Shown here piece by piece: positions 46,601 to 56,882 of a stretch of DNA of 64,000 bases. The stretch is from Haematococcus lacustris. Lineage: Eukaryota > Chlorophyta > Chlorophyceae > Chlamydomonadales > Haematococcaceae. Under the pieces are notes generated by a model that worked only from the letters and a program-made list of their open reading frames with translations, ran no database searches and was not told the origin of the DNA. The stretch covers positions 310,001 through 374,000 of the forward strand of contig JASKMD010000013.1 of assembly GCA_030144725.1 (NCBI GenBank), given 5' to 3'. A program made the position numbers and the translations under genes. Position 1 is the stretch's first letter. Each line of letters begins with the position of its first letter.

Positions 46601-49600
46601 GGAGAGGGGGGAGGGAGAGGGGGAGGGAGAGGGGGAGGGGGGAAGAGGAGGCAGGATGGGATGCTGGTGGGGGTTTCCTAGAGGGGCCCGCTGCTGCTGC
46701 TGTTGTGGAGGGGGGTCCAGCTGAGGGGTCAGGGTGGTCAAGCCAGTCACTGTGTCCCGCTGCCCTGCCTGCTGGTAGAGCTCGGCAGGACAGCAGGTCC
46801 AGTGCGTGGTGCACAGCTGAGCTGGCTGGCAAGGGGGGTGAGGCGGAGCTGCTGTCCCCCAGCTGGGTCAAGGCACCCGCAGCGGAGGCTGCTAGGCTGT
46901 GTGGGGAGGTCCATGCCAGGGTGTCCGCCTGCTTGCCAGCTGTGGCTGGGGCGTTGCCTGGTTTGGCGTCCTCATGGGGGGCTCTGGCTGGAGCAGCTGC
47001 AGCAGCAGCTAGGAGTTGCACCAAGCCCTGGTGCCTGCCCTGGTGGGCTGCAGCCCTGGTGCCAGGTGGGAGGCCAGCGTCAGCAGCAGGGGGGGCATGG
47101 GAGCGGGGGTGGAGGGGAGGGAGGGGGGGGAGGGCGGGAGGATCCCTGGTCTGGTGAGGTCCCTCCAGCCTGGGCAGGGGCCAGGGGGCTGGGGGCAGGG
47201 GGGGTGAGAAGCTGCCCAGCAGCTGGCTCCAGAGCCTGAAGCGTGTCAGGAGGCTCATGGGGGGCCTGCCCACCCCCTGCCCCCCCTACCACTGCTGCTG
47301 ACACTAGAACTAAAGTCCCTGCAGCTGATGCCGTGCTGGTGGGAGTGGCGGTTGGGTTAGTTGGGAAGGACTGGGTGTGGACATGCCCTGCAGAGGAGGG
47401 CCTGTTTAGGCAAGCCTGAGGTGCAGGGCAGGGGGAGGGCGGGCAGCAGCCCCTCAACAGGGGAGACTGCTGCTCTGTGGGGCCATGCAGGGGCAGGGCC
47501 ACCTCCAGCATGTCTGGACAGCCCCACGCCCCCCTCCTGCTGCTGCTGCTGCTCCTGCTGCTGCTGCTCCTGCTGCTGCTGCTGCCCCCTGCTGCTGCTG
47601 CTGCTGCTCCTGCTGCTGCTGCTGCTGCTGCTCATGCTGCTGCTGCTGCTGCTGCTGCTCCTGCTGCTGCTGCCCCTGCTGCTGCTGCTGCTGCTTGTAT
47701 GGGCGAATTGGGTCGGGCTTCCTGTGCTGGTGCCTGATTTGTCGCAGGCGGTTGTTGGTGGCGTCCACGCACTGCTGTGTGGCGGCTACAACTGCACGTT
47801 TCCTCTGGACCAGTTGGGCTGAAGAGAGAGATCTGACCCGCTTGGCTCTGGCTGGACACCCTGCTGCCCCCTGGTGGTCAGGCCCAGTGGCTGGCAGGGG
47901 AGGCACAGGGAGGCTCCGGGGCTGGGTCTGGGGCTGGAGGGGGCCCTGCTGCTGCTGCTGCTGCTGCTGCCACCCCTGCTGCTGCTGCTGCTGCTGCTGC
48001 CCCTGCTGCTGCCCCTGCCCCTGCCCCTGCTGCCCCTGCTGGCCCTGCCCCTGCTGCCCCTGCCGCTGCTGCCCCTGCCCCTGCTGCCCCTGCTGCCCCT
48101 GCTGCCCCCTGCTGCCCCCTGCCCCTGCTGGCCCTGCCCCTGCTGCCCCTGCTGCCCCTGCCGCTGCTGCCCCTGCCCCTGCTGCCCCTGCCCCTGCTGC
48201 CCCTGCCCCTGCTGCCCCCTGCCGCTGCTGCCCCTGCTGCTGGTGCATCTGCTCTAGATGCTGCTGCTGCTGCCTGCTGGGGGAGTCTGTTTGTGATGGC
48301 GCACATGATTGCTCCTGCCCGTCCTGATCCCCTGCCCTTGCAGCAATGGAGGTTAGCCGGGTTACGAGGCCTGACTTGATCCTGTGGAAGGTGTGCGTCA
48401 GGCGCTGCTGGCTGATCAGCTCCCCGGCACGCCCCAACGGCAGCAGGAGGTCGCACAAGTCATGGCCCAGGGACATCTGCAGGGCAGTGGGGTGGAGTGA
48501 GGTGGTGCGTGGCAGGGTGGAAGATGGGAAGATGGGAGGGGGAGGGGGAGGGGGAGGGGGGAGGGGGAGGGGGGAGGGGGGAGGGGGAGGGGGAGGGGGA
48601 GGGGGAGGGGGGGAGGGGGAGGGGGAGGGGGAGGGGGAGGGGGAGGGGGAGGGGGAGGGGGAGGGGGAGGGGGAGGAGGGGGAGGGGGAGGGGGAGGGGG
48701 GAGGGGGAGGGGGGAGGGGGAGGGGGGAGGGGGAGGGGGGAGGGGGGAGGGGGAGGGGGGAGGGGGAGGGGGAGGGGGAGGGGGAGGGGGGAGGGGGAGG
48801 GGGAGGGGGGAGGGGGGGAAGGGGGAAGGGGGAGGGGGAGGGGGAGGGGGAGGGGGAGGGGGAGGGGGAGGGGGAGGGGGGAGGGGGAGGGGGAGGGGGG
48901 AGGGGGAGGGGGAGGGGGGAGGGGGAGGGGGAGGGGGAGGGGGGAGGGGGAGGGGGAGGGGGAGGGGGAGGGGGGAGGGGGAGGGGGAGGGGGAGGGGGG
49001 AGGGGGAGGGGGGAGGGGGAGGGGGGAGGGGGAGGGGGAGGGGGAGGGGGGAGGGGGAGGGGGAGGGGGGAGGGGGAGGGGGAGGGGGAGGGGGAGGGGG
49101 AGGGGGAGGGGGAGGGGGAGGGGGAGGGGGGAGGGGGAGGGGGAGGGGGGAGGGGGAGGGGGAGGGGGGAGGGGGGAGGGGGGGGGGGAGGGGGAGGGGG
49201 AGGGGGGAGGGGGAGGGGGAGGGGGGAGGGGGAGGGGGAGGGGGGAGGGGGAGGGGGAGGGGGAGGGGGGTGGGGGAGGGGGTGGGGGAGGGGGAGGGGG
49301 TGGGGGAGGGGGAGGGGGGAGGGGGAGGGGGAGGGGGAGGGGGAGGGGGTGGGGGAGGGGGGAGGGGGAGGGGGGAGGGGGAGGGGGAGGGGGTGGGGGT
49401 GGGGGAGGGGGTGGGCGTGGGGTGGGGGAGGGGGAGGGGGAGGGGGGAGGGGGAGGGGGGAGGGGGAGGGGGAGGGGGAGGGGTGGGGTGGGGAGGGGGA
49501 GGGGGAGGGGAGGGAGGGGGAGGGGGGAGGGGGAGGGGGAGGAGGAGGGGAGGTGCTCACCTGCTGCAGATCTTTGACACACGCAGCCACATCCTTAGTG

Positions 49601-49698
49601 AGCGTCAGGCTGGTAGCCCCGCTGGTGACCCAGGTGTGAAGCAGCTGGAGGAGCTCTAGCAAGCCATCGACAGCCCTCTGGGTCAGGCGCTGTGGCAT
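43601..49698 (-). CDS. Protein with three copies of an unrecognised domain and polyQ tracts
   Basis: The first exon (49698-49561) encodes MPQRLTQRAVDGLLELLQLL and ends DLQQ. After a repeat-filled intron (49560-48477) the frame continues MSLGHDLCDLLLPLGRAGEL, then a long Gln/Ala/Gly tract. Further exons lie between 47273 and 45370 and at 44650-43601. The junctions around 47.5-47.3 kb and 45.85-45.67 kb are not resolved. The C-terminal half has three related units, each starting W-x(2,3)-Q-x-DGR/HGR. They begin WVTQMDGRNYQALPPGRIQR (about 46360), EWQVHRHGRSGRALEPTDKL (about 45460) and EWQTQFDGRSGRTMPPTSKL (about 44180). Each runs about 110 residues to a W-x-RRF/RKY element. I do not recognise this domain. 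Regulatory proteins often have such polyQ tracts, but that is only a guess. Confidence 0.5.
48537..49550. repeat. GGGGGA/GGGGA array filling an intron, about 1 kb
   Basis: A mixed array of GGGGGA with GGGGGGA and, toward 49270-49480, GGGGGT variants. On the minus strand it occupies almost all of a 1,084-base intron. The donor GTGAGCACC lies at 49560 and the acceptor CTGCAG next to 48477. Confidence 0.9.
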
Positions 49699-49860
49699 GG
49701 TGGGGGGGGGTGTGCGGGGGGGGTGCTGGGGGCGGCTGTGGGGGGGGCCGGGCGAATGCAAGCAGGGAGTGAGGGATGGGGGTGGGGGGTGGATGGCTGG
49801 GGGAGGGGCAGCAGGGGGGGGAGGGGGGGAGGGCAGCAGGGGGTATGGGGGTTAGGGGGT

Positions 49861-52800
49861 TCAGGGGAGCATGGAGGGTGGGGGGTGGGGGAGGGTAGTT
49901 GAGGGTCCAGGGTCAGGGGTGGCCTGGGGTGCATCAGGGTCTGGGGGGTGGGCTGTCGCCTGCTGCTGGCCTGCAATGCTGCTGGGCCGCACCGGGTCAG
50001 CAGGCTGGGTGTGGCTGCAGAGTTGGAGGGAGGGGCTGGGGAAGGGGTGAAGCAGTGGGGCAGGGGCAGGGAGGGAAGATGTAGGTGGGGCATAGAGCGC
50101 GGAGGACAGGTTTGGCTGCTTCAGGCCAGGAGCAGGATGTGAGGGCGTGACTGAGGCTGGGCTGGAGGCTGAGGCGCTGGCTGGAGGGCAGCGGGGGGCG
50201 GGGGGCACCTTCAATTGTGGTGGCCCCTGTAGCACTGCTCCCTCTCCCTGTCCTCCCTGGGGAGCTGCCGCCCTGCCTTGCTCTGGCTGCTGCACCTGAT
50301 GCTGCTGCACCTGATGCTGCTGCACCTGATGCTGCTGCACCTGATGCTGCTGCACCTGATGCTGCTGCACCTGATGCTGCTGCGCCTGATGCTGCTGCGC
50401 CTGCTGCTCCTGTGCCCGCACCTGCGCCTGCTGCTGTGCCTGCTGCTGTGCCTGCCTCATAGCCTGCAGTGCCAGTGTGTTGGCCACCGGCTGCTGCGGG
50501 GGGGTCAAACGTTGCGGCAGCAGCAAGGGCATGTGGAGCGGGGCAAAGGGAGGAAAGACAGGGAGACCCAGGGCAGGGGCCACTCCACCTTGGCCCGGTC
50601 TCTCCCTCCCCCGCCCCTCCCGCCCCCACCCCTGCCCCCCCTGGCCTGGCAGCTCTGACAGGCCCTGCACCTTTGCCTGCTGCGGTAGGAGTGGTGGGTG
50701 TGTCGGCAGCACAGCCTGAGGCATCCCAGGGAGACCCAGGGCCGTGCCCCCAGCAGCCTGACCCTGCCCATGCCCCAGGCCTTGCTGACCTGGCTGCGAC
50801 ACATGCCACGGCAGCTGCCTGTGCTGCTGCTGCTGCTGCCCCTGCTGCTGCTGCTGCCCTTGCTGCTGCTGCTGCCCTTGCTGCTGCTGCTGTCCCTGCT
50901 GCCTGTCTAACCCACTCTCCCACCATCTGAGCGGCAAAGGGAGGCAAGCTGGGGCGCTGTGATGAGCAGCCAAGGCAGCAGGGGGGCGTGCGGCCCAAGC
51001 CGCGGAGTGGCTCTGAGCAGGGGATGGCTGTCGCAAGATGTGAGGGGCTGGGGGGAACACAGGGCCAGGGCCAGGGCCAGGGCCAGGGCCAGGGCCAGGG
51101 GCAGGGGCAGGGGCAGGGGCAGGGCCAGCAGGGCCAGGGGCAGCAGCAGCAGCAGGTGGCTTGGCCCAGGGGGGGGAGGTGGTCACACAGCGCAGGGCAG
51201 GAGGGGCAGCTGAGGCTGCGGAACATCCAGTGGCTTGAGCAGCTGAGCAGCAGAGCGGGTGATGAGGTGGTGGCAGGCCAGGGGTGAGGGTGTGAGGGTA
51301 GGAGGGGGGGACCGCTGGGGGCCTGGGCGGGGAGGTCTGTCCGCTGCCTGCCAGCACCAGGGGCTTCAGCTTGGAGGGAGAGGGGCGCGGAGGGGGCGAG
51401 GGAGGAGACAGGCCTGACCCTGCCCCTGCCCCTGACCCTGACCCTGACCCTGACCCTGCTGGCCCTGCCCCTGCCCCTGACCCTGCCTCTGGCCCTGGCC
51501 CTGGTTCATCTTCCCTGCTGCCTGGTCGCCTTGCTGATGGCTGCACCTCCAATCGCTCCACTGCCAGCACCAACCTGGTGGGCATGGCAACAGCCATGGA
51601 ACCACCCAGCAGACCACCTGCAGCTGCCGCCCGCTGCGTGCTTGTTGCAGCTGCCTCCTGATGCCTGCCGGCTGCTGGGTCCAGCCCTGGGCCTCCTGCT
51701 GCCTGCTGGCTGATGTTCCTGGACACCCTACCAGCAACTGAATCTGGGTATCTCTGGGTGCTCACTGAGGCAGCAACTTGGCAGCTGGGCATGCCGCGCC
51801 CCTCAGGTGCTGCAGACGGTGCTGGCTGGGCAGGGGCAGGGGCAGCAGGGGCAGCAGGGGCAGCAGGGGCAGCGGTGGCAGCGGTGGCAGCTGACCCCAC
51901 TGCGGCAGGCGAGGCAGTGAGGGTGCCTGTCACCTGTACTGAATCCGCCATAGCCACCGCCGCCAGCCCCGCCTGACTTGTGTTGGGTGCCGCCACCGCC
52001 GCCGCAGTAGCAGCAGCGGCGGGCACAGCAGCAGCAGCAGCAGCAGCAGCAGGTGTGCAGGGCGCCCTCACATTAGGAGGGACAGGATTAGGGCCAGGAC
52101 CGAAGCTGAAACCATGTTGAGAAGCAGGGCAGGGGTCAGGAGCAGGGTCAGGGGCAGGGCAGACTGCCTGCTGTGCTGATGGCTGGCTGCTGTGCGGGGT
52201 GCCCTCCTGTTGACTGGCCTGGGCCTGGGGTTGTGTTGCCAAGCTGTGACTCAGGTCAGCTGGCCTGCGCTGTGCCTGGGGTGGTGGCTGAGGCTGGGAT
52301 GGTGTTTGGGGCGAGCTGTGTGGTTGCGGCACCTGCTGCTCTGCTGCCTGTGCCGGCTGCAGCTCCACCAGCACATGCCCCGGTGCTGTGGTTGTGGCCG
52401 GCTGCAACACAGCCCAGCGGCCCCACTGCTGCCCCTGGGACGCTGCGAGGGAGGGGCACGAGGGGCGCCGTGCAGCTAGGCGGGGGTCGGTGGGGGCCCC
52501 ACGCTGGCAGGGGCAGGCCAGGGCCACGCCCTGGGCATGGCACCACACTGCCACCAGGCTGGGGCGCCTTGGGTGCGGGGTTGGAAGGCTGGGAGGGAGG
52601 GTGGGGGAAGGTGGGAGGAAGCTGAGGTAGGTCAGGGCCACCGCAGTGGCTGGGCTGGGTTGGGATGTTTGGGGCTTAGGCTGCAGGGCTGACAGAAGGT
52701 CAGGGGGGCAGAGGTGCAGGCAGGGGCAGCAGGGCAAAGGAGGCAGGTGCTGCCAGCTGCCAGGGGCAGTGTCGTGCCACTGTAGGTTAGGCGGTGGCAG

Positions 52801-52914
52801 GCAGGGGCTAGAAGGCCTCGGACTGGATGCCGCACAGGCCAGCTGTTGAGTGACCGCCGACTGCTGGAATAGAAGGCAGGCCTCCGCATGAAGCTTGCTG
52901 ACGGAGAAGGTCAT
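49861..52914 (-). CDS. Q/P/A-rich low-complexity protein, 1,017 residues
   Basis: A single frame without a stop from ATG 52914 (MTFSVSKLHAEACLLFQQ). The first 220 residues are moderately complex (VAVWCHAQGVALACPCQRGA, GHVLVELQPAQAAEQQ). The rest is rich in Gln, Pro, Ala and Ser, with QQQQQG repeats and six or seven HQVQQ units (about 50290-50390). I see no domain. Short introns may be hidden in the frame. It could be the 5' exon of the gene starting at 49698, since the space between is only 160 bases and contains possible AG acceptors. GC-rich low complexity can keep frames open by chance, so the protein is plausible but not certain. Confidence 0.45.
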   Translation of the reverse strand: MTFSVSKLHAEACLLFQQSAVTQQLACAASSPRPSSPCLPPPNLQWHDTAPGSWQHLPPLPCCPCLHLCPPDLLSALQPKPQTSQPSPATAVALTYLSFLPPSPTLPPSLPTPHPRRPSLVAVWCHAQGVALACPCQRGAPTDPRLAARRPSCPSLAASQGQQWGRWAVLQPATTTAPGHVLVELQPAQAAEQQVPQPHSSPQTPSQPQPPPQAQRRPADLSHSLATQPQAQASQQEGTPHSSQPSAQQAVCPAPDPAPDPCPASQHGFSFGPGPNPVPPNVRAPCTPAAAAAAAAVPAAAATAAAVAAPNTSQAGLAAVAMADSVQVTGTLTASPAAVGSAATAATAAPAAPAAPAAPAPAQPAPSAAPEGRGMPSCQVAASVSTQRYPDSVAGRVSRNISQQAAGGPGLDPAAGRHQEAAATSTQRAAAAGGLLGGSMAVAMPTRLVLAVERLEVQPSARRPGSREDEPGPGPEAGSGAGAGPAGSGSGSGSGAGAGSGLSPPSPPPRPSPSKLKPLVLAGSGQTSPPRPPAVPPSYPHTLTPGLPPPHHPLCCSAAQATGCSAASAAPPALRCVTTSPPWAKPPAAAAAPGPAGPAPAPAPAPGPGPGPGPGPGPVFPPAPHILRQPSPAQSHSAAWAARPPAALAAHHSAPACLPLPLRWWESGLDRQQGQQQQQGQQQQQGQQQQQGQQQQQHRQLPWHVSQPGQQGLGHGQGQAAGGTALGLPGMPQAVLPTHPPLLPQQAKVQGLSELPGQGGQGWGREGRGRERPGQGGVAPALGLPVFPPFAPLHMPLLLPQRLTPPQQPVANTLALQAMRQAQQQAQQQAQVRAQEQQAQQHQAQQHQVQQHQVQQHQVQQHQVQQHQVQQHQVQQPEQGRAAAPQGGQGEGAVLQGPPQLKVPPAPRCPPASASASSPASVTPSHPAPGLKQPNLSSALYAPPTSSLPAPAPLLHPFPSPSLQLCSHTQPADPVRPSSIAGQQQATAHPPDPDAPQATPDPGPSTTLPHPPPSMLP

Positions 52915-53317
52915 TGGAGCGGTGAACTAGACCGTTGCTACGTAGTGTTGTAATGTTACGATGATGCCCCAGGCCCACGAGCCCAACAAACAATGGTAAC
53001 GACGTTGTACATAGCTAAACGCGAAGAAGCGCCCGCAGTAGCCCGCTGAACTAGCTGGCGGTCACCACTCGTAACAGTGTAGCGTGCAGACGTGTACCTA
53101 TGGTGCAGGCCGGGGCGTATGTAACGGGCACTAAACAGTTTACCGGGTTATAGAAAAATATATAATGACAGGATGAGGAGTAGCATCTCTCACATCATAA
53201 CGCTACGCGGTGTTGCAGCTTCAGATCGTTACTGCTCCGCTAGCGTCGACTTCATCCTCATCCGTGCGTTCCGCTCACCGCGATCATCACGACTTTTGCT
53301 GCGATATGGAGGAGGTA

Positions 53318-53536
53318 AAGTTTACCGACATGACTTTGCCTTGCAGTAATGTTAACCGACATGACTTTGCCTTGCAGTAATGACTAGCCTACTCCGATTG
53401 CAGTAATGACAGGACAAGTTTACTCCGATTGCAGTAATGACATGACAAGTTTACAGCCTACTCCGATTGCAGTAGTGACATGACAAGTTTAGCGACATGA
53501 TTTTGCCTTGCAGTAATGACTAGCCTACTCCGACGG
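53318..53536. repeat. Promoter-proximal minisatellite
   Basis: Interleaved repeats of GACATGACTTTGCCTTGCAG and CTACTCCGATTGCAGTAATG with GACAAGTTTA occur four to five times, imperfectly. It lies about 400-600 bases upstream of the ATG at 52914, in the last AT-richer sequence before the large GGGC array. Confidence 0.8.
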
Positions 53537-53836
53537 CCTGGACCCTGCCCCTAGCACCCCTCGCATCCCCTCGCAACTCTTTGCTCCCCTAACCCCTCAC
53601 TAGCCTAGCATAGTCTTCAAACCTCCTTCTACCCCCTTATAGCCCCAGCCCCGCCCTCCCATCCTCCCTCCCACCTCCTTCCACCCCCAGACCCGCCCTC
53701 CCACGCCCCCTCCCAGCCCCAGCCCCAGCCCCGCCCTCCCACTCCCTCCCACCCCCTCCCAGCCCCAGCCCCGCCCTCCCACGCCCCCTCCAGCCCCAGC
53801 CCCGCCCTCCCACCCCCACCCACCTCTTCCCACCCC

Positions 53837-55799
53837 GGGGCGGGCGGGCGGGCGGGCGGGCGGGCGGGCGGGCGGGCGGGCGGGCGGGCGGGCGGGCGGG
53901 CGGGCGGGCGGGCGGGCGGGCGGGCGGGCGGGCGGGCGGGCGGGGCGGGCGGGCGGGCGGGCGGGCGGGCGGGCGGGCGGGCGGGCGGGCGGGCGGGCGG
54001 GCGGGCGGGCGGGCGGGCGGCGGGCGGGCGGGCGGGCGGGCGGGCGGGCGGGCGGGCGGGCGGGCGGGCGGGCGGGCGGCGGGCGGGCGGGCGGGCGGGC
54101 GGGCGGGCGGGCGGGCGGGCGGGCGGGCGGGCGGGCGGGCGGGCGGGCGGGCGGGCGGGCGGGCGGGCGGGCGGGCGGGCGGGCGGGCGGGCGGGCGGGC
54201 GGGCGGGCGGGCGGGCGGGCGGGCGGGCGGGCGGGCGGGGCGGGCGGGCGGGCGGGCGGGCGGGCGGGCGGGCGGGCGGGCGGGCGGGCGGGCGGGCGGG
54301 CGGGCGGGCGGGCGGGCGGGCGGGCGGGCGGGCGGGCGGGCGGGCGGGCGGGCGGGCGGGCGGGCGGGCGGGCGGGCGGGCGGGCGGGCGGGCGGGCGGG
54401 CGGGCGGGCGGGCGGGCGGGCGGGCGGGCGGGCGGGCGGGCGGGCGGCGGGCGGGCGGGCGGGCGGGCGGGCGGGCGGGCGGGCGGGCGGGCGGGCGGGC
54501 GGGCGGGCGGGCGGGCGGGCGGGCGGGCGGGCGGGCGGGCGGGCGGGCGGGCGGGCGGGCGGGCGGGCGGGCGGGCGGGCGGGCGGGCGGGCGGGCGGGC
54601 GGGCGGGCGGGCGGGCGGGCGGGCGGGCGGGCGGGCGGGCGGGCGGGCGGGCGGGCGGGCGGGCGGGCGGGCGGGCGGGCGGGCGGGCGGGCGGGCGGGC
54701 GGGCGGGCGGGCGGGCGGGCGGGCGGGCGGGCGGGCGGGCGGGCGGGCGGGCGGGCGGGCGGGCGGGCGGGCGGGCGGGCGGGCGGGCGGGCGGGCGGGC
54801 GGGCGGGCGGGCGGGCGGGCGGGCGGGCGGGCGGGCGGGCGGGCGGGCGGGCGGGCGGGCGGGCGGGCGGGCGGGCGGGCGGGCGGGCGGGCGGGCGGGC
54901 GGGCGGGCGGGCGGGCGGGCGGGCGGGCGGGCGGGCGGGCGGGCGGGCGGGCGGGCGGGCGGGCGGGCGGGCGGGCGGGCGGGCGGGCGGGCGGGCGGGC
55001 GGGCGGGCGGGCGGGCGGGCGGGCGGGCGGGCGGGCGGGCGGGCGGGCGGGCGGGCGGGCGGGCGGGCGGGCGGGCGGGCGGGCGGGCGGGCGGGCGGGC
55101 GGGCGGGCGGGCGGGCGGGCGGGCGGGCGGGCGGGCGGGCGGGCGGGCGGGCGGGCGGGCGGGCGGGCGGGCGGGCGGGCGGGCGGGCGGGCGGGCGGGC
55201 GGGCGGGCGGGCGGGCGGGCGGGCGGGCGGGCGGGCGGGCGGGCGGGCGGGCGGGCGGGCGGGCGGGCGGGCGGGCGGGCGGGCGGGCGGGCGGGCGGGC
55301 GGGCGGGCGGGCGGGCGGGCGGGCGGGCGGGCGGCGGGCGGGCGGGCGGGCGGGCGGGCGGGCGGGCGGGCGGGCGGGCGGGCGGGCGGGCGGCGGGCGG
55401 GCGGGCGGGCGGGCGGGCGGGCGGGCGGGCGGGCGGGCGGGCGGGCGGGCGGGCGGGCGGGCGGGCGGGCGGGCGGGCGGGCGGGCGGGCGGGCGGGCGG
55501 GCGGGCGGGCGGGCGGGCGGGCGGGCGGGCGGGCGGCGCGGGCGGGCGGGCGGGCGGGCGGGCGGGCGGGCGGGCGGGCGGGCGGGCGGGCGGGCGGGCG
55601 GGCGGGCGGGCGGGCGGGCGGGCGGGCGGGCGGGCGGGCGGGCGGGCGGGCGGGCGGGCGGGCGGGCGGGCGGGCGGGCGGGCGGGCGGGCGGGCGGGCG
55701 GGCGGGCGGGCGGGCGGGCGGGCGGGCGGGCGGGCGGGCGGGCGGGCGGGCGGGCGGGCGGGCGGGCGGGCGGGCGGGCGGGCGGGCGGGCGGGCGGGT
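53837..55799. repeat. (GGGC)n tetranucleotide array, about 2 kb
   Basis: About 490 GGGC units. Scattered one-base length variants (GGGGC or GGC, for example near 53941, 54019, 54079, 54238, 54447, 55334, 55393 and 55535) and one CGCGGG break the register. Very G-rich on the plus strand. The flank at 53640-53830 is itself a C-rich degenerate repeat (CCAGCCCCAGCCCCGCCCTC). Confidence 0.97.
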
Positions 55800-56220
55800 G
55801 GGTGGGGCGGGGTCAGGGCGGGAGGGTGGGGCGGGGTCCTTCACCCCCAGCTGCTGACTTTCTGCACCCCCTGACGGGGCTAGGGGCCTTGCCGGGTGCG
55901 GCCCTCCCAAGCCAGGCCCTGGACCCGGGCCAACTTGTTGGTGGCGGCCAGGGGAGGGAGCAGCTGGTGGAGGAGACGGGGCAGTTGGCGTGGACAGGGT
56001 GGATGGGTGCGCTGCACCTGATGGCTGCAGGTTGGTTGGCCTGGTTGGGGGGGGCCTGGTGGGTGCTGGTATGACTGGGCTGTGGGCTGCTGGCTGTGGG
56101 TTAAGCAGAAGGGGGGGCGGGTGTTGGGAAAGGGTTGAAGGGGTCGTGGCGATCTTCTATCTAGATCATGCCTCGGTCTGTGAGGAGGAAGTGTTCAGGA
56201 GTGTTCAGGTGTGTTCAGGT
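55800..56220. other. Spacer between array and family-C copy, no gene seen
   Basis: G-rich sequence with short open frames only. It does not resemble the upstream part of the 40-kb family-C copy. Confidence 0.4.
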
Positions 56221-56882
56221 GAGATGATGAGCTGCCGCCCAACCCCCTTCCCTTCCCCCAGCCCAGGACCCCCTTGCCCAGGACCCCCCTGCCCCTGCCC
56301 AGGACCCCCCTGCCCCTCCCCCTCCTCCCCCTGCCCAGGCCCACCTCCTACCTCCCCCAGCCCAGGACCAGCCCCCTGCCCAGCCCCCACCTGGCTCAGT
56401 CCCACGACCCTAGGCCCCCACATGGTCAGGTGGCTGGACCGGGACACCAACAGATGCCTGAACTCTTGAACTATATAACGTGATACTTGAACTTGCAGCG
56501 CATTGGGGAGGGCATGCAGCGCCCCCTGGAGCTGTGCCGCTATGAGGGCTTGGAGGCTCTGCCCCCCGTTGGCAATGAGTACCAGAAGAGCTGCAAGCGG
56601 GTCAATGACCGGCTGCCCAACGGCAGGCAGAGGCTGCACTGGGCTGCAGATTACCGGCAGGGCATTGATGGCCGGGCCCGCAACAACGCATAGGGCCTAG
56701 TAGTTTACAGGCCGTTGGTTTTGATGGGGTGCCCAGTGGTCTAGGGGGAAAGAGTGCCTCCGGTGTGGGGCTTGCAGTCATCAAGGGTGCAGCCGAGGAT
56801 GCTTCAGATTGATTGTATCTGAGTGAGATTACCCACAATCGAGCATGTTGCTTCATGTTGAATGAGTTTTGTTCGTCTAAAT
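56221..56882 (+). mobile_element. Fanzor family-C copy with small insertion
   Basis: Plus strand. It starts within the Pro-rich insert (CCCAGGACCCCC repeats) and continues to RuvC-III RWLDRDTNRCLN. About 29 extra bases (CTTGAAC…ATACTTGAAC, near 56464-56492) then shift or stop the frame. The tail (QRIGEGMQRPLELC to RARNNA, stop at 56691-56693) and the full 3' block to about 56882 follow. The insert is flanked by the direct repeat CTTGAAC. RuvC-I and RuvC-II are missing, so the copy is dead. Confidence 0.8.
56694..56882 (+). ncRNA. Candidate omega RNA/right end of family C
   Basis: Non-coding block shared with 39725-39944, 22090-22345, 29800-29945 and, in part, 32643-32740 and 31753-31805 (all minus). 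Landmarks are TGCCCAGTGGTC, CATCAAGGGTGC, GTGAGATTACCCACA and the end TGAATGAGTTTTGTT. In the 39.9-kb copy AGGCT-GTT-AGCCT forms a perfect hairpin. The stem is partly kept in other copies and partly lost here. Many copies retain this block and nothing else. Confidence 0.45.

Noticed and set aside
47477..48327. Plus-strand Cys/Pro- or Leu-rich frames at 47.5-48.3 kb
   Set aside because: Shadows of the CAG/CTG-rich polyQ exon on the minus strand.
48416..49761. Gly/Glu- and Pro/Leu-rich frames over 48.4-49.7 kb
   Set aside because: They read through a repeat-filled intron of the minus-strand gene. Normal splice sites lie at both ends of the array.
53637..55910. 757-residue PPARPPAR frame on the minus strand
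   Set aside because: Translation of the GGGC array. Register shifts and lack of any flanking domain make it an artefact.
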